From: Cylindrospermum sp. NIES-4074
GTDB taxonomy: Bacteria; Cyanobacteriota; Cyanobacteriia; Cyanobacteriales; Nostocaceae
Direction of reading: 5' to 3'
Assembly: GCA_003994795.1 (NCBI GenBank)
Contig: AP018269.1
Coordinates: forward strand, 3,395,677 to 3,459,676
Length of the DNA: 64,000 bases
Shown here in pieces: positions 26,294 to 35,746 of this stretch (its first letter is position 1; every line of letters starts with the position of its first letter). The notes under the pieces are model-generated. The model saw only the letters and a program-made list of their open reading frames with translations, made no database searches and was not told the origin of the DNA. The position numbers were made by a program, and so were the translations under genes.

Positions 26294-29278
26294 TTAATCG
26301 ACGCCTTCTATAGGTGCAAAACCTTGACGTTGGATGTTTTCTGTGACTGTGCGCGGTTCGAGGAACTGTAGCAGGTAGTCAGGGCCACCGGCTTTGGAAC
26401 CGACACCAGAAAGTTTAAATCCGCCAAAGGGTTGACGAGCAACGATCGCCCCAGTAATGGTACGATTGATGTATAAATTGCCAACTTCAAACTCTTGTTC
26501 TGCTTGCTGAATGTGGGAAGGAGTGCGAGAATACAGTCCTCCGGTTAAGGCGTAGTTGGTATCGTTGGCGACTTTTAAAGCTTCCTGAAAGTCTTTGACG
26601 CGAATCACTGCTAACACGGGGCCAAATATTTCTTGTTGGGCAATTATCCCATTTGGCGGTACTTCGCTGAAGATAACAGGGCCGATAAAATATCCTTGCG
26701 GTGGTGCGGGTAACTCTAGGGCGAGTTCTGCTTCAGCTTTCCCCTTCTCAATATATTCCAAAATGCGATCGCGTGCGGGAGCATCAATCACCGGGCCAAC
26801 TTGGGTACTGGGTAACTCTGCTTCCCCAATATTGAGGGATTTTGTCGCTTCCACCAACCGCTTCACAAAGGTATCGTAAATTGGTTCCAGCACAATTACC
26901 CTGGAAGCCGCAGAACATTTTTGTCCACTGTAACCAAAGGCTGATTGCACTACCCCAATTACAGCTTGGTCTAAATCAGCACTTTCATCCACAATAATCC
27001 CATTCTTGCCGCCCATTTCGGCAATTACCCGCTTCATATGCCTTTGACCAGGTTTGACAATTGCCGCTTCTGAGTAAATTCTACAACCTACTTCCTGGGA
27101 ACCAGTAAAAGCAATCACATGAGTATCTGGATGATTTACCAAATAAGCACCAACTTGGGAACCCTTACCGGGTACATATTGAAATACACCTTTAGGGATA
27201 CCAGCCGCAATCAAAATTTCTGTAAGCTTGGCAGTAATCACCGAAGATGTTTCCGCCGGCTTGAGCAAAGTACAATTCCCAGCCACCAAAGCCGCCACAG
27301 TCATCCCACAGGCGATCGCTAACGGAAAATTCCAAGGAGAAATCACCACAGCAATTCCCCGTGGTTGATAGATATAACGATTCGTTTCCCCAGAAACATC
27401 GTAATTTACACCTTTATCCAGACGTTCCATTTCATCAGCGTAGTAGCGACAAAAATCGATCGCCTCAGAAACCTCTCCATCTGCTTCCTTAACAGGTTTC
27501 CCCACCTCCAAAACTATCCAAGCAGAAAGTTCAGCACGGCGTTGTTCCATCAAATCAGCAGCCTTCCGCAAAATCCCCGCCCGTTGTTTCACAGGAGTTT
27601 TACGCCAACCAGGAAAAGCAGCCTTCGCAGCTTGCATCGCCTCTTCAGCTTGTTCAACACTAATTAACCCAACCTTCCCAATCACCTCACTAAAATTCGA
27701 CGGGTTGAGAGAATCAACAAACCTCTCAGTATTCACATATTCCCCATTCACCAACGGTAAATAAGTTTTCCCCAATTGCTGACGAACAGATTGGAAAGCT
27801 TGACTAGTATTCATTCTTGCTTCCTCCTCCGCATAATCCGTATCCGCCGCACCCGCAAACTTTGCGCCTTCTTCTTTGCGACTTTGCGACTTTGCGTGAG
27901 ACAAATCCACAACCGGCGGCGCTATCAACTCCTCAACTGGTCGATTCTCCAAATTTTGCCGCAAAAAAGAACTATTAGCCGTATTTTCCAACAAACGGCG
28001 AATTAAATAAGCCATTCCCGGCAATAATTCACCATAAGGACAATAAACACGGACACGATAACCCCTATCAACCAAAGACTTCGCTACCTTATCACCCATC
28101 CCATACAGGACTTGCATCTCAAAGCGACGACGGGGGACATTTAAACTTTCAGCAATAGCTATAGCGCGAGAATGCGATCGCACATTATGGCTACCAATAG
28201 CAGCATACACATATTCGTGATTTTCCAGCAACAACTGAGTGATAGCTTCAAAATTAGCATCCGTTGCCGCTTTATCGTTATAAACTGGCTGTGGCCAGTG
28301 TTTCTGTGCAGCTTTAATGGTTTCCTGATCCCAATATGCACCCTTCACCAAACGGATAGTTAAAGGATAACCGCGCTGTTTTAACCAAGAAATCACATCT
28401 TGGGCATCTTGCTCACTGTCACGCAGATATGCTTGGATTGTGATGCCAACATCTGTGCGTTGCCGAAACTCGTCTTCTAACAGCAGTTTTTTGAGAATGC
28501 TGAGAGTGATATCTTTGTAAGCATACTGTTCCATATCAAAATGGACAGCTGCACCCAACTCTTTAGCGCGACGTAACAAAATGCGAATGCGATCGCCAAC
28601 TCGCTCTTCACTACCTTTAGCATCCAAGGGGTCAAACTGGGAATAAAACGCCGTTAACTTTACAGAAACCTGAACCTTTGGTAACTGTTCTCCATCGGCT
28701 TCATCAATAGCGGGAATCGTTGTCCAATTTCGGGATGCTTCCACCAATTGTTGCATTAATTCCAGATAGCGTTCTAAATAAGATTGCGCTTCTGCTTCTG
28801 TAATTACTGCTTCACCAAGTAAATCGATGGTGAAAGCCATTTTGTCTTTTCGCAGACGTTCAACTGTCTTGATGACTTGTTTAATATTTTCCCCAGAAAT
28901 ATATTTATGTGCTAAGGTTTCTACCGCTGTCCCCACAGTTGTGGCTGCAACTTGTCCGGGAATTGATTCGGGGTTAGCAAAGTTTAGCAGTCCTTTTAAA
29001 GCTGCGGGTAATTCGACAGATTCATCTCCCAGATATTCTTGCAAATGGGCAGCAATTTCTGATTTACTACCTAAAGCGGGTAAAGTATCGATAAAGCGGA
29101 ATAATTGCACCCGCAATCCGGGATTACTCATCGCCCAAGCTAGTAATTTATCATCCCAGCGCATCTGGTCGCGCAAAGAAGCAAAAAATGAGCGATTTTC
29201 TTGAGTTAATGCCAAAAGTTGTTTAGCAATTTCTTGGGTTTTAGCTTCGTAAGTGCTTGATTGTACTTGTAATACCAC
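26294..29278 (-). CDS. putA: Bifunctional proline dehydrogenase / L-glutamate gamma-semialdehyde dehydrogenase
   Basis: A 994-residue enzyme that oxidises proline to glutamate in two steps. The N-terminal FAD-dependent proline dehydrogenase spans about residues 80-440 (VSVKLTAFYSQFDPLD, IRLVKGAYWDQETIKA, YGMGDKVAKSLVDRGYRVRV). The C-terminal NAD-dependent aldehyde dehydrogenase spans about 500-970 (VISPWNFPLAIACGMTVAAL, the FTGSQEVG nucleotide loop, VIAEMGGKNGIIVDESAD with the general-base Glu, FGYSGQKCSAASRVIVLE with the catalytic Cys). There is no DNA-binding domain, so it is the short type. The interdomain linker near residues 460-476 is encoded by an interspersed CGCAAAG repeat. Part of its 3' end is duplicated at 25685-25767. 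Confidence 0.96.
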   Translation of the reverse strand: MVLQVQSSTYEAKTQEIAKQLLALTQENRSFFASLRDQMRWDDKLLAWAMSNPGLRVQLFRFIDTLPALGSKSEIAAHLQEYLGDESVELPAALKGLLNFANPESIPGQVAATTVGTAVETLAHKYISGENIKQVIKTVERLRKDKMAFTIDLLGEAVITEAEAQSYLERYLELMQQLVEASRNWTTIPAIDEADGEQLPKVQVSVKLTAFYSQFDPLDAKGSEERVGDRIRILLRRAKELGAAVHFDMEQYAYKDITLSILKKLLLEDEFRQRTDVGITIQAYLRDSEQDAQDVISWLKQRGYPLTIRLVKGAYWDQETIKAAQKHWPQPVYNDKAATDANFEAITQLLLENHEYVYAAIGSHNVRSHSRAIAIAESLNVPRRRFEMQVLYGMGDKVAKSLVDRGYRVRVYCPYGELLPGMAYLIRRLLENTANSSFLRQNLENRPVEELIAPPVVDLSHAKSQSRKEEGAKFAGAADTDYAEEEARMNTSQAFQSVRQQLGKTYLPLVNGEYVNTERFVDSLNPSNFSEVIGKVGLISVEQAEEAMQAAKAAFPGWRKTPVKQRAGILRKAADLMEQRRAELSAWIVLEVGKPVKEADGEVSEAIDFCRYYADEMERLDKGVNYDVSGETNRYIYQPRGIAVVISPWNFPLAIACGMTVAALVAGNCTLLKPAETSSVITAKLTEILIAAGIPKGVFQYVPGKGSQVGAYLVNHPDTHVIAFTGSQEVGCRIYSEAAIVKPGQRHMKRVIAEMGGKNGIIVDESADLDQAVIGVVQSAFGYSGQKCSAASRVIVLEPIYDTFVKRLVEATKSLNIGEAELPSTQVGPVIDAPARDRILEYIEKGKAEAELALELPAPPQGYFIGPVIFSEVPPNGIIAQQEIFGPVLAVIRVKDFQEALKVANDTNYALTGGLYSRTPSHIQQAEQEFEVGNLYINRTITGAIVARQPFGGFKLSGVGSKAGGPDYLLQFLEPRTVTENIQRQGFAPIEGVD
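27861..27900 (-). repeat. CGCAAAG-type repeat within the putA coding region
   Basis: On the coding strand, seven-base units cgcaaag recur (cgcaaagtcgcaaagtcgca), translated as AKSQSRKEEGAKFAG. The same unit type occurs between genes at 14711 and 15151. The repeat keeps frame and lies in the variable linker between the two enzyme domains. Confidence 0.7.
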
Positions 29279-29533
29279 TGTTTATAAACTCCTTATTTAC
29301 TGAACTGGGAAGTAATTTTCCCTGTTTGACCTTTTTACCGATTACCAATTACCCATCTCCCATCTCTATTTTGGCGCTTTCATTTTCCTGTCACCATCTC
29401 TAGAACGTAGGATAGTAGCGTTTTATGCGGTCAGAATTTTATCCAAGGCATAAAACTGCACTACATCACTGTGAATAGAGTAACTAATGTGCTAAACCTA
29501 CGCTATGTAAATGCTCTAAAGACATATTTTTGA

Positions 29534-30565
29534 ATGTGGTTGCATCCAGATTTATGGAAAAACTTGCCTCTAGCATCCTACGTTACAGCTATTGTCTGCT
29601 TGGGAGGTTGTACAAACCAGCCGACAGATCATCAACTGGAAGTATGGCGCAAAGAAGCGATCGCTCGCAATGCTGAAATTGTGGCAGATAACGCCAAAAA
29701 AACCCGGCAGAGTGAGTGGAATTTGGTTATTCAGGGTGAGACAGCGACTAGTAAACCTGTGCAATTAAATTGGCAACAGATTTTTGCTTTAGCAAACACC
29801 CATGTCAAGACTACTGATGCGAATTATGCCATCCAGCCAAGTCAGGTTTTTGATTTCCGGGGAATTCCTATATCCAGGCTGCTAAATGAGTTTGGTTATC
29901 CAGCGGATGCTTCTGAAGTCACTTTTTTAAGTTACGATGCTTACCAGGTAACGGTCAGCTTGAAAGATTTGCTGACTTACCCAATTATTTTAGCGATCGC
30001 CAAAAATGGTAAACCAATTAACCGTGACCAAGGTGGCCCAATTTATTTGGTTTTCCCACATACTCAATATCCCCAACTCCAGCAAAAGTATGAAGAAACA
30101 TTCTGGGCCTTTTACGTCAGCCATATAGTAGTCGGTACTGAACAAGTGCAGCTGCGGGTGGGGAAGCGCACACTCCGCTTGGCTGACCTAGATCAACTTA
30201 CCCAAGTTACCTTGACGGAAACCGTTGGTTATCGCGCTGGTTGGCCTAGTGGCAAAGTTAAACTACATGGGGTTCGTATCCGAGATATTCTGGCTTTTGC
30301 TGATGTGCAGTTACCCCCCCAAGGAGAAATTGTCCTGCAAGGAAAAGCACCAATTTTCCGTAATCCCACCAACCCAATTACTTTAACAGTTGCTGACGTG
30401 CGCGACTGTGATCTTCTCTTAGCAACCAGATGGGGTGATGACAAACAACCAATCCCTGCAAAACTTGGTGGACCTTTGACTCTAGCTATTAGTTCCGGCT
30501 GTAATGCTAAGACCAGAAATATGCGTTGGGTGACTTTCGTAGAAGCATTGACCACAAAACCATGA
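29534..30565 (+). CDS. Lipoprotein with molybdopterin-oxidoreductase-like fold
   Basis: 343 residues. The N-terminus YVTAIVCLGGCTNQ is a lipobox, so the protein is probably lipid-anchored on the outer face of the plasma membrane. Two segments resemble the sulfite-oxidase-type molybdopterin-binding fold: residues about 55-190 (VFDFRGIPISRLLNEFGYPA, NRDQGGPIYLVFPH) and 205-335 (VKLHGVRIRDILAFADVQLP, AKLGGPLTLAISSGCNAKTR). Cofactor-binding residues are not evident, so it may be a binding protein rather than an enzyme. Its stop overlaps the start of the downstream cyclase (ATGA), which implies a joint sensor role. Function is inferred. Confidence 0.7.
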   Translation: MWLHPDLWKNLPLASYVTAIVCLGGCTNQPTDHQLEVWRKEAIARNAEIVADNAKKTRQSEWNLVIQGETATSKPVQLNWQQIFALANTHVKTTDANYAIQPSQVFDFRGIPISRLLNEFGYPADASEVTFLSYDAYQVTVSLKDLLTYPIILAIAKNGKPINRDQGGPIYLVFPHTQYPQLQQKYEETFWAFYVSHIVVGTEQVQLRVGKRTLRLADLDQLTQVTLTETVGYRAGWPSGKVKLHGVRIRDILAFADVQLPPQGEIVLQGKAPIFRNPTNPITLTVADVRDCDLLLATRWGDDKQPIPAKLGGPLTLAISSGCNAKTRNMRWVTFVEALTTKP

Positions 30566-32019
30566 AATTTTTCACCTTTCGTTCGATTCGCACCCAAATT
30601 TTGACCACCACAACACTATTGATTGTCGCTTTAATTGGCGCAGTAGTTTCAGTTTGGGCAAAAAGTGAAAGTCATCTCTACCACCAGGAAAAGCGGAATG
30701 AAGCCAACTTCTTTGCCAAAGTATTGAGTTATTCATTTGCTGATGAACTTGCTGACGAGAACTGGAGTCAAATCCGCCTTAATCTTGATGTGATGCTGAA
30801 GGAAAATAATGACTTTGTGTATGTGCTTGTCTCGGATGCGCGTCAAGGTAATCTCATCGTTGCTGCTTCCCCTGGTGAGTTTCAAAATCAGTATATTCCT
30901 GATGTTGTGCCCTTAGATGTCACCAATAAAGCCCTAGAGTTATCCCAAAAATCTCATGTTGTAGAGACATTTGTCCTGCGGGATGTGTATTTTTCTGATC
31001 AAGTGCGGGCAAAACGTGGCGATCGCTTAATGGAAGTGGATTCAGATATCCAATTGTTATCAGGTAAAAAAATTGGCACTTTACGCATTGGTATGTCCTT
31101 GAAACGGGTTGATCGCGCTGTCGCTAATGCTGTGAATCAGGCGTTGATGGTGGGTGCTGTGGGGCTGGCTGTTGGTTGGGTATTTGCGTATCTTCTAGCA
31201 CAGCATTTGAGCAAGCCACTGCGGCGATTACAGGTAAGTGCTGCCAAGATTGCTGGGGGAGATTTGCAGCATCGGGCAGAAATCAACCACCGTGAAGATG
31301 AAATTGGCGCTTTAGCCACTTCCTTTAATGAAATGTCCGCAGCCTTGCTGGTATCTTTTAGTAAGTTGCAAAGGACTTTAGAATCTTTTGAGAGATTTGT
31401 ACCTAATAAATTTATTTTAGCGATCGCCCCCCAAGGTGTGGAAAACATTGAGGTGGGTGTGGCTTCGATGCGGACGATGACTATTTTATTTTGCGATATT
31501 CGGGGTTATACGTCCATGTCTGAGGCGATGGCACCTATAGAAATTTTTACTTTTTTGAATGACTATTTGGCTTGTATGGGCAAAGCCATTGATCAAGGGG
31601 GCGGGTTTATTGATAAATATATTGGTGATGCTATTATGGCGCTGTTTGATGATACAGCTACCGATGGCGCTTTAAAAGCCGCGATTTTAATGCATCAGGC
31701 TTTGGATAGATTTAATTTTGAGCGATCGCAAAACGGTTTACCCAAAATTGCCATTGGTATTGGCATTCATCGCGGTAAGGTCGTTATGGGTACAGTGGGC
31801 TTTACTTCCCGCATTGAGTCCACAGTCATTGGTGACGCTGTAAATGTCGCCTCCCGCATTGAAGGGCTGACAAAACAGTATAACTGTGAGGTGCTGTTAA
31901 CAGAGTCGGTAGTTAATAGCTTATCCTATCCAGAAGCCTGTTCTCTGAGATTGGTAGATAAAGCAGTGAAGGTGAAAGGCAAAGATGAGGCGATCGCCAT
32001 TTACGAACTTGAAGTTTAA
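30562..32019 (+). CDS. Membrane-bound HAMP class III adenylate/guanylate cyclase
   Basis: About 485 residues from ATG at 30562, which overlaps the upstream stop by 4 bp (ATGA); the frame extends further upstream but that start is unlikely. A transmembrane helix (TTTLLIVALIGAVVSVWA) leads to an extracytoplasmic domain of about 150 residues, a second helix (VGAVGLAVGWVFAYLLAQ), HAMP (LSKPLRRLQVSAAKIAGGDL) and a class III catalytic domain. Catalytic motifs are ILFCDIRGYTSMSE (first metal Asp), KYIGDAIMALF (second metal Asp) and STVIGDAVNVASRIEGL (Asn/Arg transition-state residues). It makes a cyclic nucleotide from NTP. The Lys in GLPKIAIGIGIH and Thr in STVIGDAVN fit ATP as substrate, but this is not decisive. 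The coupled lipoprotein is the likely input. Confidence 0.92.
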   Translation: MKFFTFRSIRTQILTTTTLLIVALIGAVVSVWAKSESHLYHQEKRNEANFFAKVLSYSFADELADENWSQIRLNLDVMLKENNDFVYVLVSDARQGNLIVAASPGEFQNQYIPDVVPLDVTNKALELSQKSHVVETFVLRDVYFSDQVRAKRGDRLMEVDSDIQLLSGKKIGTLRIGMSLKRVDRAVANAVNQALMVGAVGLAVGWVFAYLLAQHLSKPLRRLQVSAAKIAGGDLQHRAEINHREDEIGALATSFNEMSAALLVSFSKLQRTLESFERFVPNKFILAIAPQGVENIEVGVASMRTMTILFCDIRGYTSMSEAMAPIEIFTFLNDYLACMGKAIDQGGGFIDKYIGDAIMALFDDTATDGALKAAILMHQALDRFNFERSQNGLPKIAIGIGIHRGKVVMGTVGFTSRIESTVIGDAVNVASRIEGLTKQYNCEVLLTESVVNSLSYPEACSLRLVDKAVKVKGKDEAIAIYELEV

Positions 32020-32100
32020 TTACAACTAACCAACAAAGCCAATTAATTTATGAGGATTGTTAATTTTTAATTGTTAATTTTTAATTCGGAGCAAAGCGAC

Positions 32101-33351
32101 GTGACTAACAACTTTGACATTCTCATTCTCTCAAATGGCCCTGGTGAAGTCACTACTTGGGTACGCCCAGTTGTGAAAGCATTACGCCAACAACTTGGCG
32201 AAGATCGTGCTGTTGTCAGAATTTCCGTAGTTTTATCCCCTTGTCCCAATGCTAGCGGCAAAGAAGTGGCGATCGCTCTTTCTTACCCAGAAGTAGATCG
32301 AGTACAAGGGCCAGAACACTTTTGGCAATTTTTGCTTTGGGGAAAAACATTTGAAAACTGGGACTGGAGAAGTCAAGGCGTTGTAGTCTTCCTTGGTGGC
32401 GATCAAATTTTCCCTGTAGTCATCGGTAGAAAACTGGGATATCGCACAGTAGTCTACGCTGAATGGGATGCTCGTTGGCACAACTTAATTGACCGATTTG
32501 GCGTCATGAAACCCAAAGTAGCCCAAAATGTCTCCCCCAAATATGCCCACAAATTTACTGTTGTTGGCGATTTGATGTTAGAAGCCGCAGGAGACGCAGA
32601 TAATTTTGATAACTCCTCACTCAGCACTGAAATTATTGGCATCTTACCAGGTTCAAAGTCAGCAAAATTAACTCAAGGAGTACCCTTAATGTTAGCCATT
32701 GCTGAATACATCCATACCAAAAGACCCCAAACCAAGTTTGTGATTCCTGTCGCCCCAACTTTGGATTTACAAACCTTAATTAGTTTTGGCAATTCCCAAA
32801 AAAACCCTTTTGTTGAAACCTTTGGTTTTAGCGGTGCTACCTTAATTATTCCAGAAAAAGGTAAGGCATCAATTAAAACAGGCACCGGTTTAACTGTGGA
32901 ATTAAGCCAAGAAAACCCCGCCTATGATTTATTATCCCAATGCAGTATTTGCCTAACTACAGTGGGAGCAAACACCGCTGAACTTGGCGCTTTAGGTGTA
33001 CCCATGATTGTTTTACTACCCACCCAACAACTAGACGCTATGCGTTCTTGGGATGGTTTACCAGGATTATTGGCAAATTTACCGGGGGTAGGTACCGCTT
33101 TTGCCAAAGTGATTAACTGGCTATTCCTGAGACGCAAAGGTTTATTTGCATGGCCAAATATCTGGGCACAAGCGGAAATAGTACCAGAGCTTGTGGGTAA
33201 ACTCCAAGCGTCAGAAGTTGGAGAAATGGTTTTAGACTTGTTAACCCATCCAGAAAAATTGGACGATATCCGCGCCAAACTCCGCAGCGTCAGAGGTGAA
33301 AGCGGTGCAGCCCAAAAGTTAGCAACTTTGGTGAAGGAAGAAATGGCGTAA
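32101..33351 (+). CDS. LpxB-related glycosyltransferase-like protein
   Basis: About 416 residues related to lipid-A-disaccharide synthase (GT-B fold) but of the cyanobacterial 'LpxB-related' type: ILILSNGPGEVTTWVRPVV at the N-terminus, VVFLGGDQIFPVVIGRKLGY in the first half, IGILPGSKSAKLTQGVPLML as the LPGSR-like motif, and CLTTVGANTAELGALGVPMI near the end. It need not make lipid A. I prefer GTG at 32101, which has GGAG 9 nt upstream, over TTG at 32071. It follows the cyclase by 81 bp on the same strand. Confidence 0.85.
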   Translation: MTNNFDILILSNGPGEVTTWVRPVVKALRQQLGEDRAVVRISVVLSPCPNASGKEVAIALSYPEVDRVQGPEHFWQFLLWGKTFENWDWRSQGVVVFLGGDQIFPVVIGRKLGYRTVVYAEWDARWHNLIDRFGVMKPKVAQNVSPKYAHKFTVVGDLMLEAAGDADNFDNSSLSTEIIGILPGSKSAKLTQGVPLMLAIAEYIHTKRPQTKFVIPVAPTLDLQTLISFGNSQKNPFVETFGFSGATLIIPEKGKASIKTGTGLTVELSQENPAYDLLSQCSICLTTVGANTAELGALGVPMIVLLPTQQLDAMRSWDGLPGLLANLPGVGTAFAKVINWLFLRRKGLFAWPNIWAQAEIVPELVGKLQASEVGEMVLDLLTHPEKLDDIRAKLRSVRGESGAAQKLATLVKEEMA

Positions 33352-33456
33352 CTGCCCCGGTTTCAGCTATCGTCCAAAAACCATCAAACTATTAGGAAAT
33401 AACAAAATACCTGGGGAGGCTTTCAAACTACTGATGGGGGTTGGTTGTATGCCCTT

Positions 33457-33593
33457 ATATCATGTCCGGTTGAATACTTATCATATCTGTGAGGGCTGGT
33501 AATGGGTAATTGGTAATTGGTAATTGGGAAAAAGGAAAACAGCAATTACCAACAAGGCCAAACTTATTATAAGTAATTAACCGGACTTGATAT
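33457..33593. mobile_element. 137-bp MITE-like element (ATATCA-GTCCGGTT termini)
   Basis: The left end atatcatgtccggttgaata and the right end taattaaccggacttgatat are imperfect inverse copies over about 25 bp. The middle is taattgg low-complexity sequence. No coding capacity. Confidence 0.7.
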
Positions 33594-33665
33594 TATTCCC
33601 TATATGGCAGGCCTTTTCCATTAGGTTATACCATTTCTCTTAAACCTTGATACATATGATTTATC

Positions 33666-33700
33666 CTAGCCCCCCTTTTTAAGGGGGGTTGGGGGGATCT
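33666..33700 (+). repeat. GC-rich palindromic repeat (CCCCCTTTTTAAGGGGG type)
   Basis: Core ccccccttttt/aaggggggttgggggga forms a strong hairpin. The same family lies inside the MITE at 50081-50234. The 33352-33770 gap otherwise has no gene. Confidence 0.7.
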
Positions 33701-33770
33701 CATTTGTTTCAACTTTATGGGGAATTGGTATTATGGGGCAGCATGGTTTATTTACGCCGTGCTGTACTAG

Positions 33771-34679
33771 TTAACTTTTGTTTAATATTACTTCATCAAT
33801 CATATTTAATATATCCTGGTCTATAGTCAGATCAAACTTTCTAGCAAATAACTTTTTTGATTCTTTAATTTTTTCAAAATCATTTCTGTCTAAAATTCTT
33901 GGATGAAAGTCATTCATAGTACCCCATTCTAGATATCTCAAGTGTTCGTTAACTACTTTGTCCTTAAAAGGTGAATTTAAAATAAGCGTCTGAAAAAATA
34001 CCTCATCTGTACAAAAAGTATAATTAAACCGATTAACGAATTGAGGATTTTGCTTAACAAAATTATTAATCCATTTTACACATTCTCCTGTTAAACACCA
34101 AAATTGAGACCCTCCATAAAGAGGGAAGTTTTCGTCAAATTTGCGTTTTTTAAAGAAAATTGGAGCCAAATATGAATACAATAAAGAGTTGATAGGAGAT
34201 TTAAATTCACGCTCTTCGGGAAGACAAAAAAACTCATTTTTCCAACGGATATGCCAATATTCCACTCTTCTTAATCCCCCACCTCTCCATTTACTACAAG
34301 GTAGTGGGAAATACTCTAAAAATTCTTTTCCTTTATTTTCTTCAAGAAAATTCTTTATCTGTTTATTTGATTTAATTAAATAGTCTTGTCCTGATAAATT
34401 TACAATATAATCAAAGTTATTACTTGCTTCAGCTATTGATTTTATTCCCTCAAGAGTAGCTTTGACAATATCAAAACTTCCCCAAGCTGAATTATATCTC
34501 TTAATAAAATAAATGTTTGGTAAATCCTGAAGTTGAGTAACTAATTGCTCATAAACTTGTTTATCTGCTGTTTTGTCAATATGTATAAAAAATGAAACAT
34601 CATCTGTGTTTAGTGCATAAATCAGACGCAATAATTGTTCTGGATATTTATGTGCTAATATTATGTACGCTATTTTCAT
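33771..34679 (-). CDS. GT14-like (core-2/I-branching) glycosyltransferase
   Basis: A 302-residue protein. MKIAYIILAHKYPEQLLRLI, FFIHIDKTADKQVYEQL, WGSFDIVKATLEGIKSI, YIVNLSGQDYLIKSNKQIKN and GSQFWCLTGECVKWI are the blocks of the beta-1,6-N-acetylglucosaminyltransferase-like family. It should transfer a sugar from a nucleotide sugar onto a glycan or polysaccharide. It has no membrane segment and stands alone, in DNA that is AT-richer than its neighbours, which suggests transfer. Acceptor unknown. Confidence 0.85.
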   Translation of the reverse strand: MKIAYIILAHKYPEQLLRLIYALNTDDVSFFIHIDKTADKQVYEQLVTQLQDLPNIYFIKRYNSAWGSFDIVKATLEGIKSIAEASNNFDYIVNLSGQDYLIKSNKQIKNFLEENKGKEFLEYFPLPCSKWRGGGLRRVEYWHIRWKNEFFCLPEEREFKSPINSLLYSYLAPIFFKKRKFDENFPLYGGSQFWCLTGECVKWINNFVKQNPQFVNRFNYTFCTDEVFFQTLILNSPFKDKVVNEHLRYLEWGTMNDFHPRILDRNDFEKIKESKKLFARKFDLTIDQDILNMIDEVILNKS

Positions 34680-34752
34680 TAGGAAATCACTTAAGTTAGT
34701 AAAATATCAATCTTTGTATGTCTGAATTTAGAGTTTGTAATTGTGGTGCATC

Positions 34753-34835
34753 TAGATCGCCTTTTCCCTCAAGATAAGAGATTACCTACGGTAGGATGCA
34801 CGGCTTCGCTTTTTTCATGGCTTCTCATCCTCTGA
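34753..34835 (+). repeat. Relative of the short repeat at 25628-25672
   Basis: Shares cttcgcttttttcatggcttctcatcct-like text in parts (tcgcttttttcatg, cttctcatc) with 25660-25685. The 34680-35137 gap holds this and the palindrome at 35072 and nothing else I can name. Confidence 0.4.
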
Positions 34836-35071
34836 CTGAAGCCAAATCGGGATAGAAATCACAACTTTTGGCGAGTCCATTGGGTAATACTTAAATCTAT
34901 CGCTAATTATTCACTGAAACAGAATAAGTTTAGTATAAATTAAATTAGCACAATCCAGTCTAACCTTACAACATATTTCAATTAACAAAATAATTGACAT
35001 CGTTAACAAACTTTCTAGCAATTTGCGCCTAATTGCCGGAAACCCTTCAATTAGACATATCCAAAAAAGAA

Positions 35072-35101
35072 TGTAGAGACGTTGCGTGCAAAATCTCTAC
35101 A
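35072..35101. repeat. 30-bp palindromic repeat TGTAGAGACGTT
   Basis: Arms tgtagaga and tctctaca flank cgttgcgtgcaaaa. A perfect member of the family is at 37343-37372. It lies 37 bp beyond the stop of the small membrane protein gene and could act as its terminator stem. Confidence 0.65.
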
Positions 35102-35137
35102 TCCAAATGTCTAAAGAAACGAATTCAAATTTTGAGT

Positions 35138-35524
35138 TCAATCTGAAGATTCCCCATCTCTGCGCCCCAATTCATAAATCCCTGCACCCATACAAGCAAG
35201 TATGCCCGTACTAATTCCCCAGCTATCACCTAAACTAATATCCAGACCCCAGTTAAATAAAGCGCCGATTACCAGAAAAGGCAAAATGCTAAAAAGTGAG
35301 GCGTAAAAAGCGTTTTGGGCTTCTCTGGCTTTGCGCGTCTTTTCAAATTCTGTCTTGCTGGTGTAAAGCGATCGCTCCGCAAAGTTAAACCAGCGGTTGA
35401 GTTGCTCAATCACCCATTGTCTAAATGAGTCAAAAGCGATATATAGCGCCAAAGACCATAAACTTGCACCAGCAATGGCGATCGTGTTCAATTCAAACGA
35501 GAAAGGCAGAATATCAGTCAGCAT
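35138..35524 (-). CDS. Small membrane protein of unknown function
   Basis: 128 residues. One hydrophobic stretch near the N-terminus (TIAIAGASLWSLALYIAF), an amphipathic charged middle (YTSKTEFEKTRKAREAQN), and two hydrophobic helices (FYASLFSILPFLVIGALFNW, GISTGILACMGAGIYELG). It is probably an inner-membrane or thylakoid protein. No family recognised. Confidence 0.65.
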   Translation of the reverse strand: MLTDILPFSFELNTIAIAGASLWSLALYIAFDSFRQWVIEQLNRWFNFAERSLYTSKTEFEKTRKAREAQNAFYASLFSILPFLVIGALFNWGLDISLGDSWGISTGILACMGAGIYELGRRDGESSD

Positions 35525-35746
35525 GGCTTGGGGAGTCCTGCAAAGGTTAAATTTGGGCTTCTTTATTCAAAATACTTGTCTGCGTCTGATTTTGATAAGT
35601 TTTTTAGCCAAAATTTTTGTATTGTTAGCTACAGCACTTGACATAGTGAAATTCTGCATCCAAAGTTATATAGTGCAATTTTTATTATTTAAAGCCATAA
35701 ATAATACAGTTATATCTTTGTGTACAGCAAACACAGGAATAAAAAA

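Noticed and set aside
32071-32100. TTG start for the LpxB-like gene
   Set aside because: It lies in a T/A-rich repeat; GTG at 32101 has a ribosome site and fits the family N-terminus.
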